A DNA stretch of 64,000 nt, taken from NCBI GenBank assembly GCA_949710005.1, contig OX453280.1:13301758-13365757 (forward strand), written 5' to 3'. Made by a program: the position numbers and the translations under genes. The first letter of the stretch is position 1, and each line of letters starts with the position of its first letter. Origin of the DNA: Ricordea florida. Taxonomy: Eukaryota; Cnidaria; Anthozoa; Corallimorpharia; Ricordeidae. Positions 30,780-44,001 of the stretch are shown here, piece after piece. Below the pieces are notes generated by a model. That model was not told the origin of the DNA and made no database searches. It worked only from the letters and a program-made list of their open reading frames with translations.

Positions 30780-31841
30780 TGTTTAGTTCGTTTATTTTCA
30801 TCGATAGCGATCCTATAAAACAGAATACGAAGTTGAGTATTTACTGCGTGTTTAGTGTTTTTGCTAAGGTTATTCGAAACGGGGAGATGACGGAATGAAA
30901 TTCCCCAGATCAAAACTAACTCTTGCAAAAAGCTGCTTAACTTGACTTCCCTATGTTGTCTTCAATGATATAAGTAAAATCTTCGCCGACAGTATCCACA
31001 CATGAAACGTGGAAATTTGCAGTCAGCTGCTTCAAAAAGAACAATCTGACGACATTGTTATCAATTTGTTTACTCAGGCAACTCCATCTTTTTTTGTTAA
31101 GCCCTGATTCGTTGATATTATGATGAAAACCTCCTTTTGTTCTTAGAAGGCTGACACATTCAATATGATACAGGGCCTGTTTGATCCCGTGCAATCATTC
31201 CCGTTTCCCGTTCTTAACTGTTCTTATGAATTTCTGTTTAAATTAGTTTTTCCTTTTCAAACTGTTTACTTCAACGGGGCATATAAATACGAGTTACTTA
31301 TTACAGAAGTTCTCACCATTGAGTAGAAAGGGAACCAATAAATCAATTTTTCAAGAAAATGATTTCATTATTTTCATTCAAGTTAGAAAGGCCAATTTTA
31401 GAGCACCACGTATTCCTTAAAGTAGCAACTCCCCTCTAAGATACCAAATTCTCATGTCTTATTATTCAATGTATAGCTTGACTGGTAACACGTATGCCAT
31501 CAGTTCATAGTCTACATAGAATTCAGCGATTTGGATGGTCGTATCTCTCAACAATAACAGCTGATTTTATAGGCATACCGTACCAATCCTTCTATCTATT
31601 TTAATTAGCATCCAGTTGTAAAATAGGGCAGATGCGTCAAAGTACTTTAAACAAAAAGGTCAATCTTGGGTGAAACAAATAACTGGGAAACTTCTCAGCA
31701 TAATCACATTGTATTAAATGCTCTTAAGTACTCTTCGAGGACTGCTTTTTTTTTTCTAATTCGCAGTAACTCAAGTGTTCCAATTTAATTCTGCTATCTA
31801 TGTATTTTCCGTCCTTGATGAATGTTTCTTATGTATTAAGT
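30780..31841. other. Unassigned region
   Basis: Short open frames only (the longest, 30937-31194 minus, has no recognisable features). No repeats were recognised. Confidence 0.5.
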
Positions 31842-31952
31842 AATAGATAATTACTGAGGCGAGCAGCATTATTGGATATAATGCAGGCAGCTGAGGCCGC
31901 AGGCCGAAGCTGTCTGCATTATATCCAATAATGCTGCGAGCCGAAGTAATTA
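31842..31952. repeat. Foldback element
   Basis: AATAGATAATTACT...GCATTATTGGATATAATGCAG is mirrored by CTGCATTATATCCAATAATGC...AGTAATTATCTATTA. The arms are about 50 bp with mismatches near the ends. The AATAATGCTGCG word recurs four times at 32.8-32.9 kb inside the next element. Confidence 0.85.
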
Positions 31953-31956
31953 TCTA

Positions 31957-33066
31957 TTATAATTACTGATCGTCGTCCAAACCCATTGTTTTCTGTCTGC
32001 AATTATATCATCGAATGTCACCCTCCTTTTGTATTTCTGTGGAAAACAATAAGTTAAACAATTCATGGCGTTCAATCGATACTTTTTATTCAAGGTAACT
32101 GCCACATTAGCTATTGTTTTCATGAGCATAACTTGACATGTACGTGTGAAAAATGCAACCAGAAACGAGTTATTGACTGTTTGTTTGTCAAGGTAGATTC
32201 AATTTGCATATTGCTCGACAAACACAGTTCTTTCTGAAAGTCAACTCGTTGTTTGGAATGATGGCGGAAAACTTCTGCGAAAGCAGTTCTGAAGAAGAAT
32301 TGTGTCTTACGCAGTCAACGTTTACTATTAAGTCGGATGAATGAGATGGTAAGTACTTTCTCAGTCGTTACAGTTCTTTTGGTTTTCCTTAGTTGTGTGT
32401 AACCCGATGTTGTAATTGTTGTTCGGGAATGGGTGTGTCGACGAGTGAAGGGCACAGAAAATGATCAGAGGATAATAATTTTATTCATTGAAGTATTAGA
32501 AGCGGATATGGACACAAATGTTCTTGACTTTGGTTAGTTCGTTTTCTAGTGAGACAGATAGTCATGTACTTTTCTAAATATTTTCAGTCCTAATTGTTTG
32601 TGTAACGAGGAGTATTGGTTGTTACCTCATTTTCTCTTGTTGTTACTAGGGAGTGAAAGATTTCGTGCGCCAATCTCATCTGACGAATGTCGGAGGTTTG
32701 AAGACAGTTCCGATGCTAGTCGAAGGAAGTAGAATTGGGCGCTGAATATCTTTAAAGAATGGCGAGAGACGAGGAAGTGCTTCAGCAGTGGATATACGGA
32801 TGTAAAGCATGCTGCATTATTAAAACCAAAACACGCAGCATTATTTTTAATAATGCAGCTTGTTATAGGTTTAATAATGCTGCGTGTTTTAATAATGCTG
32901 CGTGTCGATTTAGCACGTGTAAGATTACCCCTGATAATTTCCCTGCTACCAAAAAAGACCGCACCCGTTTTTCTCACACACTTGGTTTGCATTTTTTTTC
33001 TCTCGGCATTCGATGATATAATGCAGACAGAAAACAATGGGTTTGGACGACGATCAGTAATTATTA
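31957..33066 (+). mobile_element. Inverted-repeat element carrying Crypton-like exons
   Basis: The arms at 31957-32018 and 33007-33066 (about 60 bp, few mismatches) share TTACTGATCGTCGTCCAAAC on one side and its complement on the other. Between them lie two plus-strand exon-like pieces of a QRICH1/Crypton-type gene and a cluster of AATAATGCTGCG repeats (32805-32920). This gives a roughly 1.1-kb non-autonomous unit. Target duplications are not evident. Confidence 0.55.
32261..32800 (+). pseudogene. Two-exon Crypton/QRICH1-like gene fragment
   Basis: Exon A starts at 32261: MAENFCESSSEEELCLTQST, an acidic start, then KSDE and an in-frame TGA just before the donor GGTAAGT (32349). Exon B starts at 32650 after TTGTTACTAG and reads GSERFRAPISSDECRRFEDS, a TAG, then NWALNIFKEWRETRK. 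N-W-A-x-x-x-F-x-E-W is the hallmark of the N-terminal domain of QRICH1/ZMYM/KCTD1 proteins and their Crypton relatives. Two stops make it a pseudogene; no recombinase catalytic residues (R-H-R-Y) remain. Confidence 0.5.
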
Positions 33067-34386
33067 AATGATAAAGAAGGTTTACATGGTCATCAGTTGT
33101 CAATAAAACAGTCAATAGAAGGGTGAATGGAACTCTGTCGATGTTTCGTATGCATTAATAAATGACAAAGAAGGTTTAAGTGACCATTCGCCATGAATTT
33201 TGATATGATATCCTTGTCATTCAAGCAGCTCTTCACGAAGCGGCGTTAATTTTCCTTAAAACTAGAAGAAATAACCATTCATGATCTTAGCTTGAAAAGC
33301 CGCACTTCTCATCAGTCTGTTCAGGTGACGTTCTGGCCTTGTACAGTTTTAAACCTTGAAAAGTATTTATTATGCCTTAAGTGAATAGAACTCTGCCCAC
33401 GTGCTAAGAAGATGACGTTTGGTTTATCATTCTTTTCCTGAATGGACAAATATTCTCCTTCATTCTGTTTTAATATTTTCTTTATAGATTTTGCGCCGCC
33501 TAAAACAGGAAGCATTAATTACTGGAGACATGCTGTATGTCTTGGTCATAATAACTCCATTCTTAATCATGTATAACGATCGTAGACAATCGAAACTTCT
33601 AACAATCAAAGTGTTAAAAAATATTACCTAGTTTGAACCATGTATCACGCATTACATTACTTTTACCTTAACATTAGATTTGTTTCCGGCTTATTCACCA
33701 GAGCATTGGGAATTTGTAACTCGAAATAATCTTTCCATCCATTTTGGTATTTCGTGATCGTGCGGCTGTCACTGTTGGAACATTGTGGCTCAGTAGTTTA
33801 CCACAGCTGGGTTATTGGTTTTAACGTTCAGATTAATTTTAGCAAATAGCAATATATGACAAAATGTATTTACATGATGTTGGGACACAGCTTAAAGGTG
33901 GGCACGGTGACAACGTATTCTTAAAATAATTACAAAGCAGATAGACAGTGGCACTATGAGAGTGTTAACAGTACTTCGCGAAATTCAAATAAAACAAGAC
34001 GCCTAAAGGCGACATTCCGTGGGATGCTTTGGGTTTTGAAAGTAGCATTGGAATGAATTGTGAAGTTAGAGAGAAGGGCCACGAATGGTGAGTTAGATTA
34101 GTGGACTAGTGGAAAAGAGGGTAGACGAAAAATTATTTTGGGTGCAGGGTCTCCTTCCCAGGCCCCTATTTCCTCTTTCCGGATAATCTACAAGATGGAA
34201 CGAGTGTGTGTATGGTGTACTGAAATGGCATCAAATACTGGGTGAAGTATATATTGCAAAGAGGAAAACGGAATTTGTTTTTCTCTAATGAGGTGACATC
34301 ATTATGTTTAGAACTGGCACAAAATTTTGAGACACGAATGGCAACGCAACGTTTTAATAGTCTGAAGAGTACGATATATTTTAAAA
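33067..34386. other. Unassigned region
   Basis: AT-rich, short frames only; no repeat relative was recognised. Confidence 0.5.
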
Positions 34387-36120
34387 CTAGAAATACGACT
34401 TCCGCAAAACCTCGCGAAGCTAGTTTTTAAAGAATTCGTAATGGTTTTTTTCTGAGGGATAAGACCGCAATTTATGTATTTACTTATTACTAAATTATTA
34501 TCACTTTTTGTATTTTCTCATTTCTTGTATTTATTGTGATTATTATTGTATTATTATTATTATAATAATTACTGGTATTGTTATTTTTTTATGTTTAACA
34601 TAATATACTGTTATGGGGTGGGGGTGTATATCCTAATCTGAGAAAAGGCTCCTCTGCTACTACAAGCAACACAGTTTTATTCAGTTTTATTTTATCCGCA
34701 CCAAACCATCCCTGAATTGGATTCACTTTTCCCTGACTTCTCTCAAAGACTTAAACTTTCCCTGACTTGATTTGAAATTCCCCTACTTTTCACTGACCTT
34801 GAAGAATTTTTTTCCTTTACCATTTTCTGACCTGTGGCAATCATGCCTAGTGCAGTCATTTGTCCCTACAGTTAGTGTGGAAAATCATGATTGAAAGCAT
34901 AGGGCATTTAGGAAACTTCAAAGACTTGTTATTACATACAGCACCCTTGCAAATTATGAGTATATAAGAAAGATCGTAAAAATTTTGGCATTACAAAGTT
35001 TAGTTTCTCCCTTATTGAGTTTTTCCATTATAAAAGGTGAACTGTATATTGTGGTTGTTATTAAATTTTTGACATCATAAAAATGAATTAAACAGCATTA
35101 AGGAAAAAGGTTAAGATGTTATACCTAATTTTGCAAAGTAGAGCTTAAATTAACTTTTCATTTGTGGGAGAATGGTGGGGGCTAAGAGAGTAATCCCTGG
35201 GATACATGGAAGTCAAAGGTAAAAACCCATTTTGAAATGGCTATGGAACTTGTCTGTCCCAATGAAACCTTGTAATTACTTAATACATATATGTAGCAAA
35301 GAAATATAGCAAAGATAAATACTACTCAGAAGTCAGTTATAACAACTGCTTTATTTACAAATAATTGCACTGATCACTGATGATACTGTAGAACCAGTCA
35401 CATATTGTTTGGTATCTTTTCTGTTGAAAATGCTGAACATAACTGCTACATCAAACAAATCTACAATATTTTTTCTCTGTTGCAATGATCTCAGATCACA
35501 TAATTACAAATAATTGCTATCATAACTACAACCTCTGTATTGGGAATTTCTTTAAAATGGAAGGCAATCGTTTCACTACGAAAAATACCTACTTGCATTC
35601 TTATTGCAGTATTAATACTACATGACTGTCACCTTTCATTTCTTTGCGGGTGGTTTCTGTTTCTATAGTTCGTCTTCTGATTCTGTCTGTCCTGTATGGC
35701 TAAAATGAGTCTTTGTTTCTATCGATAACAAATTCAACTTCCAATCTGAATTGATTGTATTCCTGGTCCTTTTCCTTGCTGATTCCTTAGCCTTTTTTGA
35801 GCGAGCAGTTGTTTTCTTTGCTGCGATGTCTCTTGTTGTCGTACCTGCCGTCGTTTCTCAATCTCTGCTTTGAGTCACCGCTTCACGTGTGCTGATTTTT
35901 GCGGCATTCAAACTTACTCGACGACGATCTCTCGCCGCTCTTTCTTCTATATCTCGGAGATCTTCTTGCTGTGATGTACTTCCAGGATTAGTCAAATCGG
36001 TTTCAACAAAATTCACATTATTTTCAAAACATCATTCACGGAATTCGTTATGGCGGAGATTCACATGAAGTAATGTTGCCTGGTAACCTGGCCTGCGAAC
36101 GGACACCTTTAAAATATAGA
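34387..36120 (-). mobile_element. Helitron-like element, copy C (internally deleted)
   Basis: Read on the minus strand, the 3' CTAG end is at 34387 (preceded on the plus strand by A) and the 5' TCTATATTTTAAAGG end is at 36120. Only about 50 bp of the 3' end is kept before a jump to mid-element sequence near 34440, so around 1 kb is missing relative to copies B and F. Confidence 0.6.
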
Positions 36121-36148
36121 TATATATAAATATATATATAATATATAA

Positions 36149-38270
36149 CTAGAAATACGACTCCCGCAAAAACCTCGCGAAGCTAGTTTTTGAAGAAGTC
36201 ACAATGCTTTTATATTTTATTTTTTATTTGATATTTTTCATGTTAGGGTAATCCCCATTATTTTATTTGTTACGCTGTGTTTGGTACACAATTAGTGACA
36301 CCTGGTGCAAATTACATGATCAGTATACTGCACAACGGAGTGCTTAAAAATTGACCTTTATTTAGCTCTTTCACTGCCACTGAGAGTGCACCAGAGGGAA
36401 TAGAAGTAAAATTATTCTGTATTCTCTTGACAGGGAATACAGAGTCGATGAGGTATCACAATAATATTCACTTAACACAAATTGAAAATGATTGTAAATC
36501 TTTTGCAGGTGAAATTTTGAAGAGTTGATATGAATGCTTGTGTTTACCACGGTGTAAGAACCTGTGTTTTTTTTTTTTTAGTTTTATTTTCTTAGTCTGA
36601 GTCTACTGCTTTGTCTTCTTTGTTGTACATCACTTTTAAACACAATATGTTCTTACACCGAGGATGAGTTGAATGCTCCAATTATTTTTTATTTATGTTT
36701 TTTGTTATTATATCAACAGAAGTGTGAGATACAATGTCATTACATAAAATAAAAATTGTGGGTAAAACAATTGGATTCTACAAAAACTTTAAATAAAGGT
36801 TTGGTAATAGTGAGTGCCGACTGTATAGTATGTGGTCGTGCTATTTTTAGGTCATCTCATAAAAACAATACATGTAAGAAAGAGTTATTGAAATCTTAAT
36901 ATGTTGAAAAAGATTGCTTCACTACATAGTCCTGTAAAAAATAATGTTAAATCAACATCAATCAGTCAAAAGTGTATACCACATGAAAGTTTAATTGTGC
37001 TGTTACAGAAACAGGCAAAATATCCATAACCAACCAGAGAATAGTATATTATTTTGAATACATGAAAATTTCTATAATAAAAACTGCAGAAGAAAGATTT
37101 AATATACGCATGGTATTTCATCAAAAAAGTCATGGCAGGCAAAGGTATTGAACTTGTAACCAATGACATATAGTAACGAGAAGCACTATCATTATATTAT
37201 TATCATTATTATTATCATTACTATTATTATTACTGGCATTGATATTATTATTATTGTTATATTTTTTACGTTAACATAATATATTTTTATGGGGTGGGAT
37301 GCATGTCCTAATCTTAGTAAAGGTATTGTTGCTCTACTACTACAAGCAATGCAAAAATCTTCTTAATAGGCTTTCCATCAGAGGTGGTAGTAATCAAAAC
37401 AGCACCAAACAATACCATTTCTTCTTTAAGGCTTAGAATCTAGTGCAGTCATTTGTCTATAAATTTTGTGTGGAAAATCATTGAAAGCATAGGGTATTTA
37501 GGAAACTTGAAACACTTAATTGTTACTACATACAGCACACTTGCAATGAATATATGAGAAAGATCATAAACATTTTGGCATTACAAAATTTATTTTCTTC
37601 TTTATAAAGTTTTTCCAGTGTAAAAGGTTAACTGTATGTTGTGGTTGTTATGAAATATTGATATTTGACATGATGATCATAAAAATAAAGTAAACAGCAG
37701 AAAGTAACAAAGTTAATATGTTATGTCTAACTTTTCAAATTAAGGCTTGAATGAACATTTCATTTGTGAAAAAAGGGCAGCGGTTCTAGATAGCAATATT
37801 ATCTGGGGAGGGGGGGGTCATTGCACTCTAAGGTAAAACTGACCCATTGTGAAAAGGCTATGAAACTTGTTGTCTCTACGCAATATTATTGAAGCCTTTC
37901 AATCAGAGAATACATACATATATATATATAGCAAAGAGAAATACTACTCAGAATTCAGTAATCACATTTGCTTTATTTTGAAATGATCGCATTGATCACT
38001 GATAATATTGCAGAACCAGTACTTTATAGTGACACAGGGTATATATTCTGTTGAAAATGTTTAACAGAACTGCTAGATCAAGAAAATTTACAATATTTTC
38101 ACTGTTGCAATGATATCAGATGACATCGTTATAAATGATTGCTATAACAACTGCAACTCTCTGTTTTGGGAATTACTTCAAACTGGAAACGCTATCGTTT
38201 TATTATGAAAAATACCTATTTACATTCTCTTGTAATCTGTTGGTCGTCTTCTGATTCCGTTTTTAGACTA
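36149..38270 (-). mobile_element. Helitron-like element, copy D (3' part)
   Basis: Starts CTAGAAATACGACTCCCGC (the 3' end on minus) and runs collinear with copies B/E/F to GACTAA at 38270. Exactly there the short GC-rich elements begin. The missing 5' piece resumes at 44002 (copy G), so D and G were one element. Confidence 0.65.
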
Positions 38271-38381
38271 ATTCCTCGCGAAGCGAGGCCGAAGGCCGAG
38301 CGTAGCGAGGTTACTAATCGTGTCAGTTCCGGTCAGACCACGTGGCTCGCAAGCCCGAGTAAATCGAGCCGAGAGTTTTTA
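38271..38381 (+). repeat. Short GC-rich palindromic element, copy 3 (long form)
   Basis: TCCTCGCGAAGCGAGG start, GGCCGAAGGCCGAGCG block, GGTCAGACCACGTGGCTCG core, GAGAGTTTTT end. It is directly followed by a second copy in tandem. Confidence 0.8.
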
Positions 38382-38496
38382 TTCCTCGCGAAGCGAGGCC
38401 GAAGGCCGAGCGTAGCGAGGTTACTAATCGTGTCGCCTTCGGTCAGACCACGTGGCTCGCAAGCCCGAGTAAATCGAGCCGAGAGTTTTTATATAT
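38382..38496 (+). repeat. Short GC-rich palindromic element, copy 4 (tandem)
   Basis: Nearly identical to the preceding 110 bp; differs in the CGCCTTCGG segment. It leads into TA-rich sequence and copy E. Confidence 0.8.
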
Positions 38497-38521
38497 GTAT
38501 ATATATATATAGATATATATA

Positions 38522-41119
38522 TATTAAAGGTGTCCGTTCGCAGGCGTGGTTACCAGGGCACAGTAGCGCATTTGACAAATTGCTGAATTTCCGCCATTGC
38601 GTATTCGGTGATGCCTTTTTGAAAATAATGTAAATTTTGTGGAACCGATTTGACTCGTCCTGGAAGTACATCCCAGCAAGAAGATCTCCGAGATATACAA
38701 GAAAAAGCAGCAAGACATCGTAGTCGAGTAAGTTCGAATACCGTGAAAATCAACACAAGGAAAGCACGACTCAAAGCACAGCCAGAGATACGACGGTAGG
38801 GAGAATAACAACAGACATCCCAGCAAAGACAGCAACTGCTCGCCCCAAAAAAGGCAAACGAAACAGCAGGGAAAAGGACCAGGAATTCAACCAAGTTAAT
38901 TTTGAAATTGAATGTGTTAATGATAGAAATACAGGACATGAGTGAACGATTACATAACGAAATATACTGGCGAACTAAATTTAGCAAAACGACTTCGAAG
39001 GGAAACCGAGGAGGAACGACTTAACGATCAGAGATGTCTCTGGAAAATAATTCTATCATTCTAAAAACGGAATCGGAAGACGAGCAACATATTGCAGGAG
39101 AATGTATGAAGGTATTTTTCGTAATAAAACGATAGCCTTTCCATTTTGAAGAAATTCCCAACACAGAGAGTTGCAGTTGTGATAGCAATCATTTATAACT
39201 ATGTAATCTGATATCATTGCAACAGTGAAAATATTGTAAATCATCTTGATCTAGCAGTTATGTTAAGCATATTCAACAGAATAGATACCCAGTGTCACTA
39301 AGTACTGTATTCTCTGATTGAAAGGTTTCAGTAATAGTGCGTGGGGACAGACAAGTTTCATAGCCTTTTTACAATGGGTCAGTTTTACCTTACAGTTCTA
39401 TGAGCCCTTGATAAAATTGCTATCTAGGACCCCTGCCCTTTTCCCACAAATGAAAAGTTAATTTAAGCCCTAATTTGCAAAATTATACATAACATATTAA
39501 CTTTGTTACTTACTGCTGTTCATTTTTATGATATCAAATACCAATATTTAATAACAACCACAACATACAGTTCACCTTTTACACTAGAAAAACTATAAAG
39601 AAGAAACTAAAGTATGTAATGCCAAAACTTTTATGATCTTTCTCATATATTCATTGCAAGTGTGCTGTATATAGTAACAATTGTTTCAAGTTTCATAAAT
39701 GCCCAATGCTTTCAATCATGATTTTACACACTAACTTTATGGACAAATGACTGCACTAGATTTTAAGCGTTAAAGAAGAAATGACATTCTTTAGAGCTGT
39801 TTTGATTACCACCACCTCTGATGGAAAGCCTATCAAGAAGATTTTTGTATTGCTTGTAGTAGTAGAGGAACAATACTTTTACCCAGATAAGGACATACAT
39901 TCCATCCTATAACAATATACATTAAGAAAAACATAAAAACATGTAACAATAATAATAAAAGTATCAATACCAGTAATTAATAATACTGATAATAATATAA
40001 TAATAGTGCTTCTCGTTACTATATGTCATTGGTTACAGTTCAATACCTCGAGCTGCTTTGACTTTTTTTATGAAATACCATACTATTAAATCTTTCTTCT
40101 GCAGTTGTTATAATTGAAATTTTCATATACTATTCTTTAGTTGGGTATGGATATTGTGGCTGTTTCTGTAACAGCACAATTAAACTTTCATGTGGTATAT
40201 ACTATTGACTGCTTGATGTTGATTTTGCATTAATTTTTTTATTGTTTTTATGATTACCTAAAAAAAGCACAGCCACATACTATACAGTAGGCACTCTCTA
40301 TTACCAAACCTTTATTCAAAGTTTTTGTAGAATCCAATTATTTTACCCTCAATTTTTTTATGTAATGACATTGTATCTCTAACTTCTGTTGATATGGCAT
40401 ATCTTTTGAGGGAAGAGGAATTTTTCTATCTACCACTGGGAGTACCATTCCAACTGAAGAGAGTAAACAAATTGAAACGTGCACTATTCATAACGCTCTC
40501 AATTGTGGTTACCTAGGAATGAAATAATGACTGCAATAGACAATAAAATATCTAATCAGAAGACTCTTCTTACAATGAATCTCATGCAATGATAACAAAT
40601 TATTGAGCATAAACAAAAAATAATTGGAGCATTGAACTCATCCTCGGTGTAAGAATATATTGCTTTTAAAAGTGATGTACAACAAAGCGGACAAAGCAGT
40701 AAAGACTAAGAAAATAAAACTAAAATAAAAAAACAGGTTTTTACGCTGTGGTAAACACAAGCACTAATATCAGTTCTTCAAGATTTCACTTGCAAAAGAT
40801 TTACAATAATTTTCAATTTGTTTTAAGTGAATATTATTGTCATACTTCATAAACTCTGTATTCCGTGTAAGGATAACAGATAATGTTACTTCTATTCCTT
40901 CTGGTGCAATCTCAGTGGCAGTGAAAGAGCTAAATGAAGTTAACTTTTTAAGCACTGTGTTGAGCGGTATACTGATCATGTCATTTGCACAGGGTGTCAA
41001 TAATTGTGTACCAAACAAAGCATAACGAATATAGTAATGGGGATTAGGATAATAGCTAAAGGCATTGTGACTTCTTCAAAAACTAGCTTCGCGAGGTTTT
41101 GCGGGAGTCGTATTTCTAG
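38522..41119 (+). mobile_element. Helitron-like element, copy E
   Basis: Begins TTAAAGGTGTCCGTTCGC (the first bases merge into a TA tract) and ends GTATTTCTAG at 41119 with T following. About 2.6 kb; collinear with B and F with small indels. Separated from copy F in the same orientation by only 50 bp of TA-rich DNA. Confidence 0.65.
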
Positions 41120-41169
41120 TATATGTATATATATATATATATTTATATATATGTTTATATATATATATA

Positions 41170-44001
41170 TCTATATTTTAAAGGTGTCCGTTCGCAGGCC
41201 AGGTTACCTGGCAATAGTAACGCACTTGAGAACGCTGAATTTCCGCCATTATTCGGTGATGCCTTTTTGAAAGTAATGTAAATTTTGTGGAAACCGATTT
41301 CACTCGTCCTGGAAGTACATCCCAGCAAGATGATCTCCGAGATATTCAAGAAATATTAGCACGAGGTCGTCGCCGAGTAAGTTCGAATCCCGTGAAAATC
41401 AACACGAGGAAAGCACGACTCAAAGCAGGGATAGAGAAACGACAGCAGGGAGAATAACAACAGAAATCGCAGCCAAGACAACAACTGCTCGCTCCAGAAA
41501 AAGGCAAACGAAACAGCAGGGAAAAGGACCAGGAATTCAATCAAGTTAGTTTGGAATTTGAATGTGTTATTGATAGAAATACAGGACATGAGTGAACGAT
41601 TACATAACGAAATATATTGGTGTACTACATTTAGCAAAATGACTTAGAAGGGAAGCCGAGTAGGAACGACTTCAGCGATTGGAGATGTCTCTGGAAAATA
41701 ATTCTATTAGTCTAAAAACGGAATCGGAAGACGACCAACAGATTACAAGAGAATGTAAATAGGTATATTTCATAATAACACGATAGCGTTTCCAGTTTGA
41801 AGTAATTCCCAACACAGAGAGTTGCAGTTGTTATAGCAATCGTTTATAACGATGTGATCTGATATCATTGCAACAGTGAAAATATTGTAAATTTTCTTGA
41901 TCTAGCAGTTATGTTAAACATTTTCAACAGAATATATACCCTGTGTCACTATAAAGTACTGGTTCTGCAATATTATCAGTGACCAATGCGATCATTTTAA
42001 AATAAAGCAAATGTGATTACTGAATTCTGAGTAGTATTTCTCTTTGCTATATATATATATATATGTATGTATTCTCTGATTGAAAGGTTTCAATAATATT
42101 GCGTAGAGACAACAAGTTTCATAGCCTTTTCACCATGGGTCAGTTTTACCTTAGAGTGCAATGACCCCCCCCCCCTCCCCTGATCATATTGCTATCTAGA
42201 ACCCCTGCCCTTTTTTCACAAATGAAATGTTAATTCAAGCCTTAATTTGCAAAGTTAGACATAACATATTAACTTTATTACTTTCTGCCGTTTACTTTAT
42301 TTTTATGATGTCAAATATCAATATTTCATAACAACCACAACATGCAATTAACCTTTTACATTGGAAAAACTTTATAAAGAAGAAAATAAATTTTGTAATG
42401 TCAAAATGTTTATGATCTTTCTCATATATTCATTGCAAGTGTGCTGTATGTAGTAACAAGTGTTTCAAGTTTCCTAAATGCCCTATGCTTTCAATAATGA
42501 TTTTCCACACAAACTTTCTAGACAAATGACTGCACTAGATTCTAAGCCTTAAAGAAGAAATGGTATTGTTTGGAGCTGTTTTGATTACTACCACCTCTGA
42601 TGGAAAGCCTATTAAGAAGATTTTTGTATTGCTTTTAGTAGTAAAGTAACAATAACTTTACCAAGATTAAGACATGAATCCCACCCCATAAAAATATATT
42701 ATGTTTAACATAAAAAATATAACAATAATAATATCAATACCAGTAATACTAATTGTAATGATAATAATAATGATAATAATATAATGACAGTTCTTCTCGT
42801 TACTATATGTCATTGGTTACAGTTCAATACCTCTGGCTGCCATGACTTTTTCGATGAAATACCGTCCTTATATTAAATCTTTCTTCTGCAGTTTTTATAA
42901 TAGAAATTTTCATATATTCAAAATAATGTACTATTCTATGGTTGGGTATGGATATTTTGCCTGTTTCTGTAACAGCACAATTAAACTTTCATGTGGTATA
43001 TACTTTTGACCGATTGATGTTGATTTCACATTATTTTTTTTACAGGAGTACGTAGTGCAGCAATCTTTTTGAACATATTAAGATTTCAATAACTCTTTCT
43101 TACATGTATTGTTTTTATGATATGACCTAAAAATAGCACAACCACATACTATACAGTCGGCACTCACTATTACCAAACCTTTATTCAAAGCTTTTGTAGA
43201 ATTCAATTGTTTTACCCCCAATTTGTTGATATGGCATCTCTTTTGAGGGAAGAGGAATTTTTCTATCTACCACTGGGGGTACCATTGCAACTGAAAAGAG
43301 TTACACACATTAAGACATGCACTATTCATAATGCTCTCAATTGTGGTTACCCGGGAATGAAATAATGACTGCAGTAGACAATAACATATCTAATCAGAAG
43401 ATTCTTCTTACAATGAATCTCATGCAATTATAACCAAAAAACATAAACAAAAAATAATTGGAGCATTCAACTCATCCTCTGTGTAAGAACATATTGTGTT
43501 CAAAAGTGATGTACAACAAAGAAGACAAAGCAGTAGAGACTAAGAAAATAAAACTAAAGAAAAAAAACACAGGTTTTTACACTGTGGTAAACACAAGCAT
43601 TCATATCAACTCTTCAAGATTTCACCTGCAAAAGATTTACAATCATTTTCAATTTGTGTTAAGTGAATATTATTGTGATACTTCATCGACTCTGTATTCC
43701 CTGTCAAGATAATAAATAATTTTACTTCTATTCCCTCTGGTGCAATCTAAGTGGCAGTGAAAGAGCTAAATGAAGGTCAATTTTTAAGCACTGTGTTGAG
43801 CGGTATACTGATCATGTAATTTGCACCAGGTGTCACTAATTGTGTACCAAACACAGCATAAGAAATAAAATAATGGGGATTACGCTGATATAAAAAAAAT
43901 ATATATATATATATAATATAAAAAAAAGAATAAAATATGAAAGCATTGTGACTTCTTTAAAAACTAGCTTCGCGAGGTTTTTGCGGGAGTCGTATTTCTA
44001 G
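41170..44001 (+). mobile_element. Complete Helitron-like element, copy F
   Basis: Full length, 2832 bp. 5' A^TCTATATTTTAAAGG at 41170 and GTATTTCTAG^T 3' at 44001. Contains a C-run near 42170 and a TA run near 43905 absent in B. Same non-coding interior as B. Confidence 0.7.

Noticed and set aside
34500-34600. CRISPR-like or satellite array
   Set aside because: Only ATT/TTA simple-sequence runs; no spaced identical repeats anywhere in the window.
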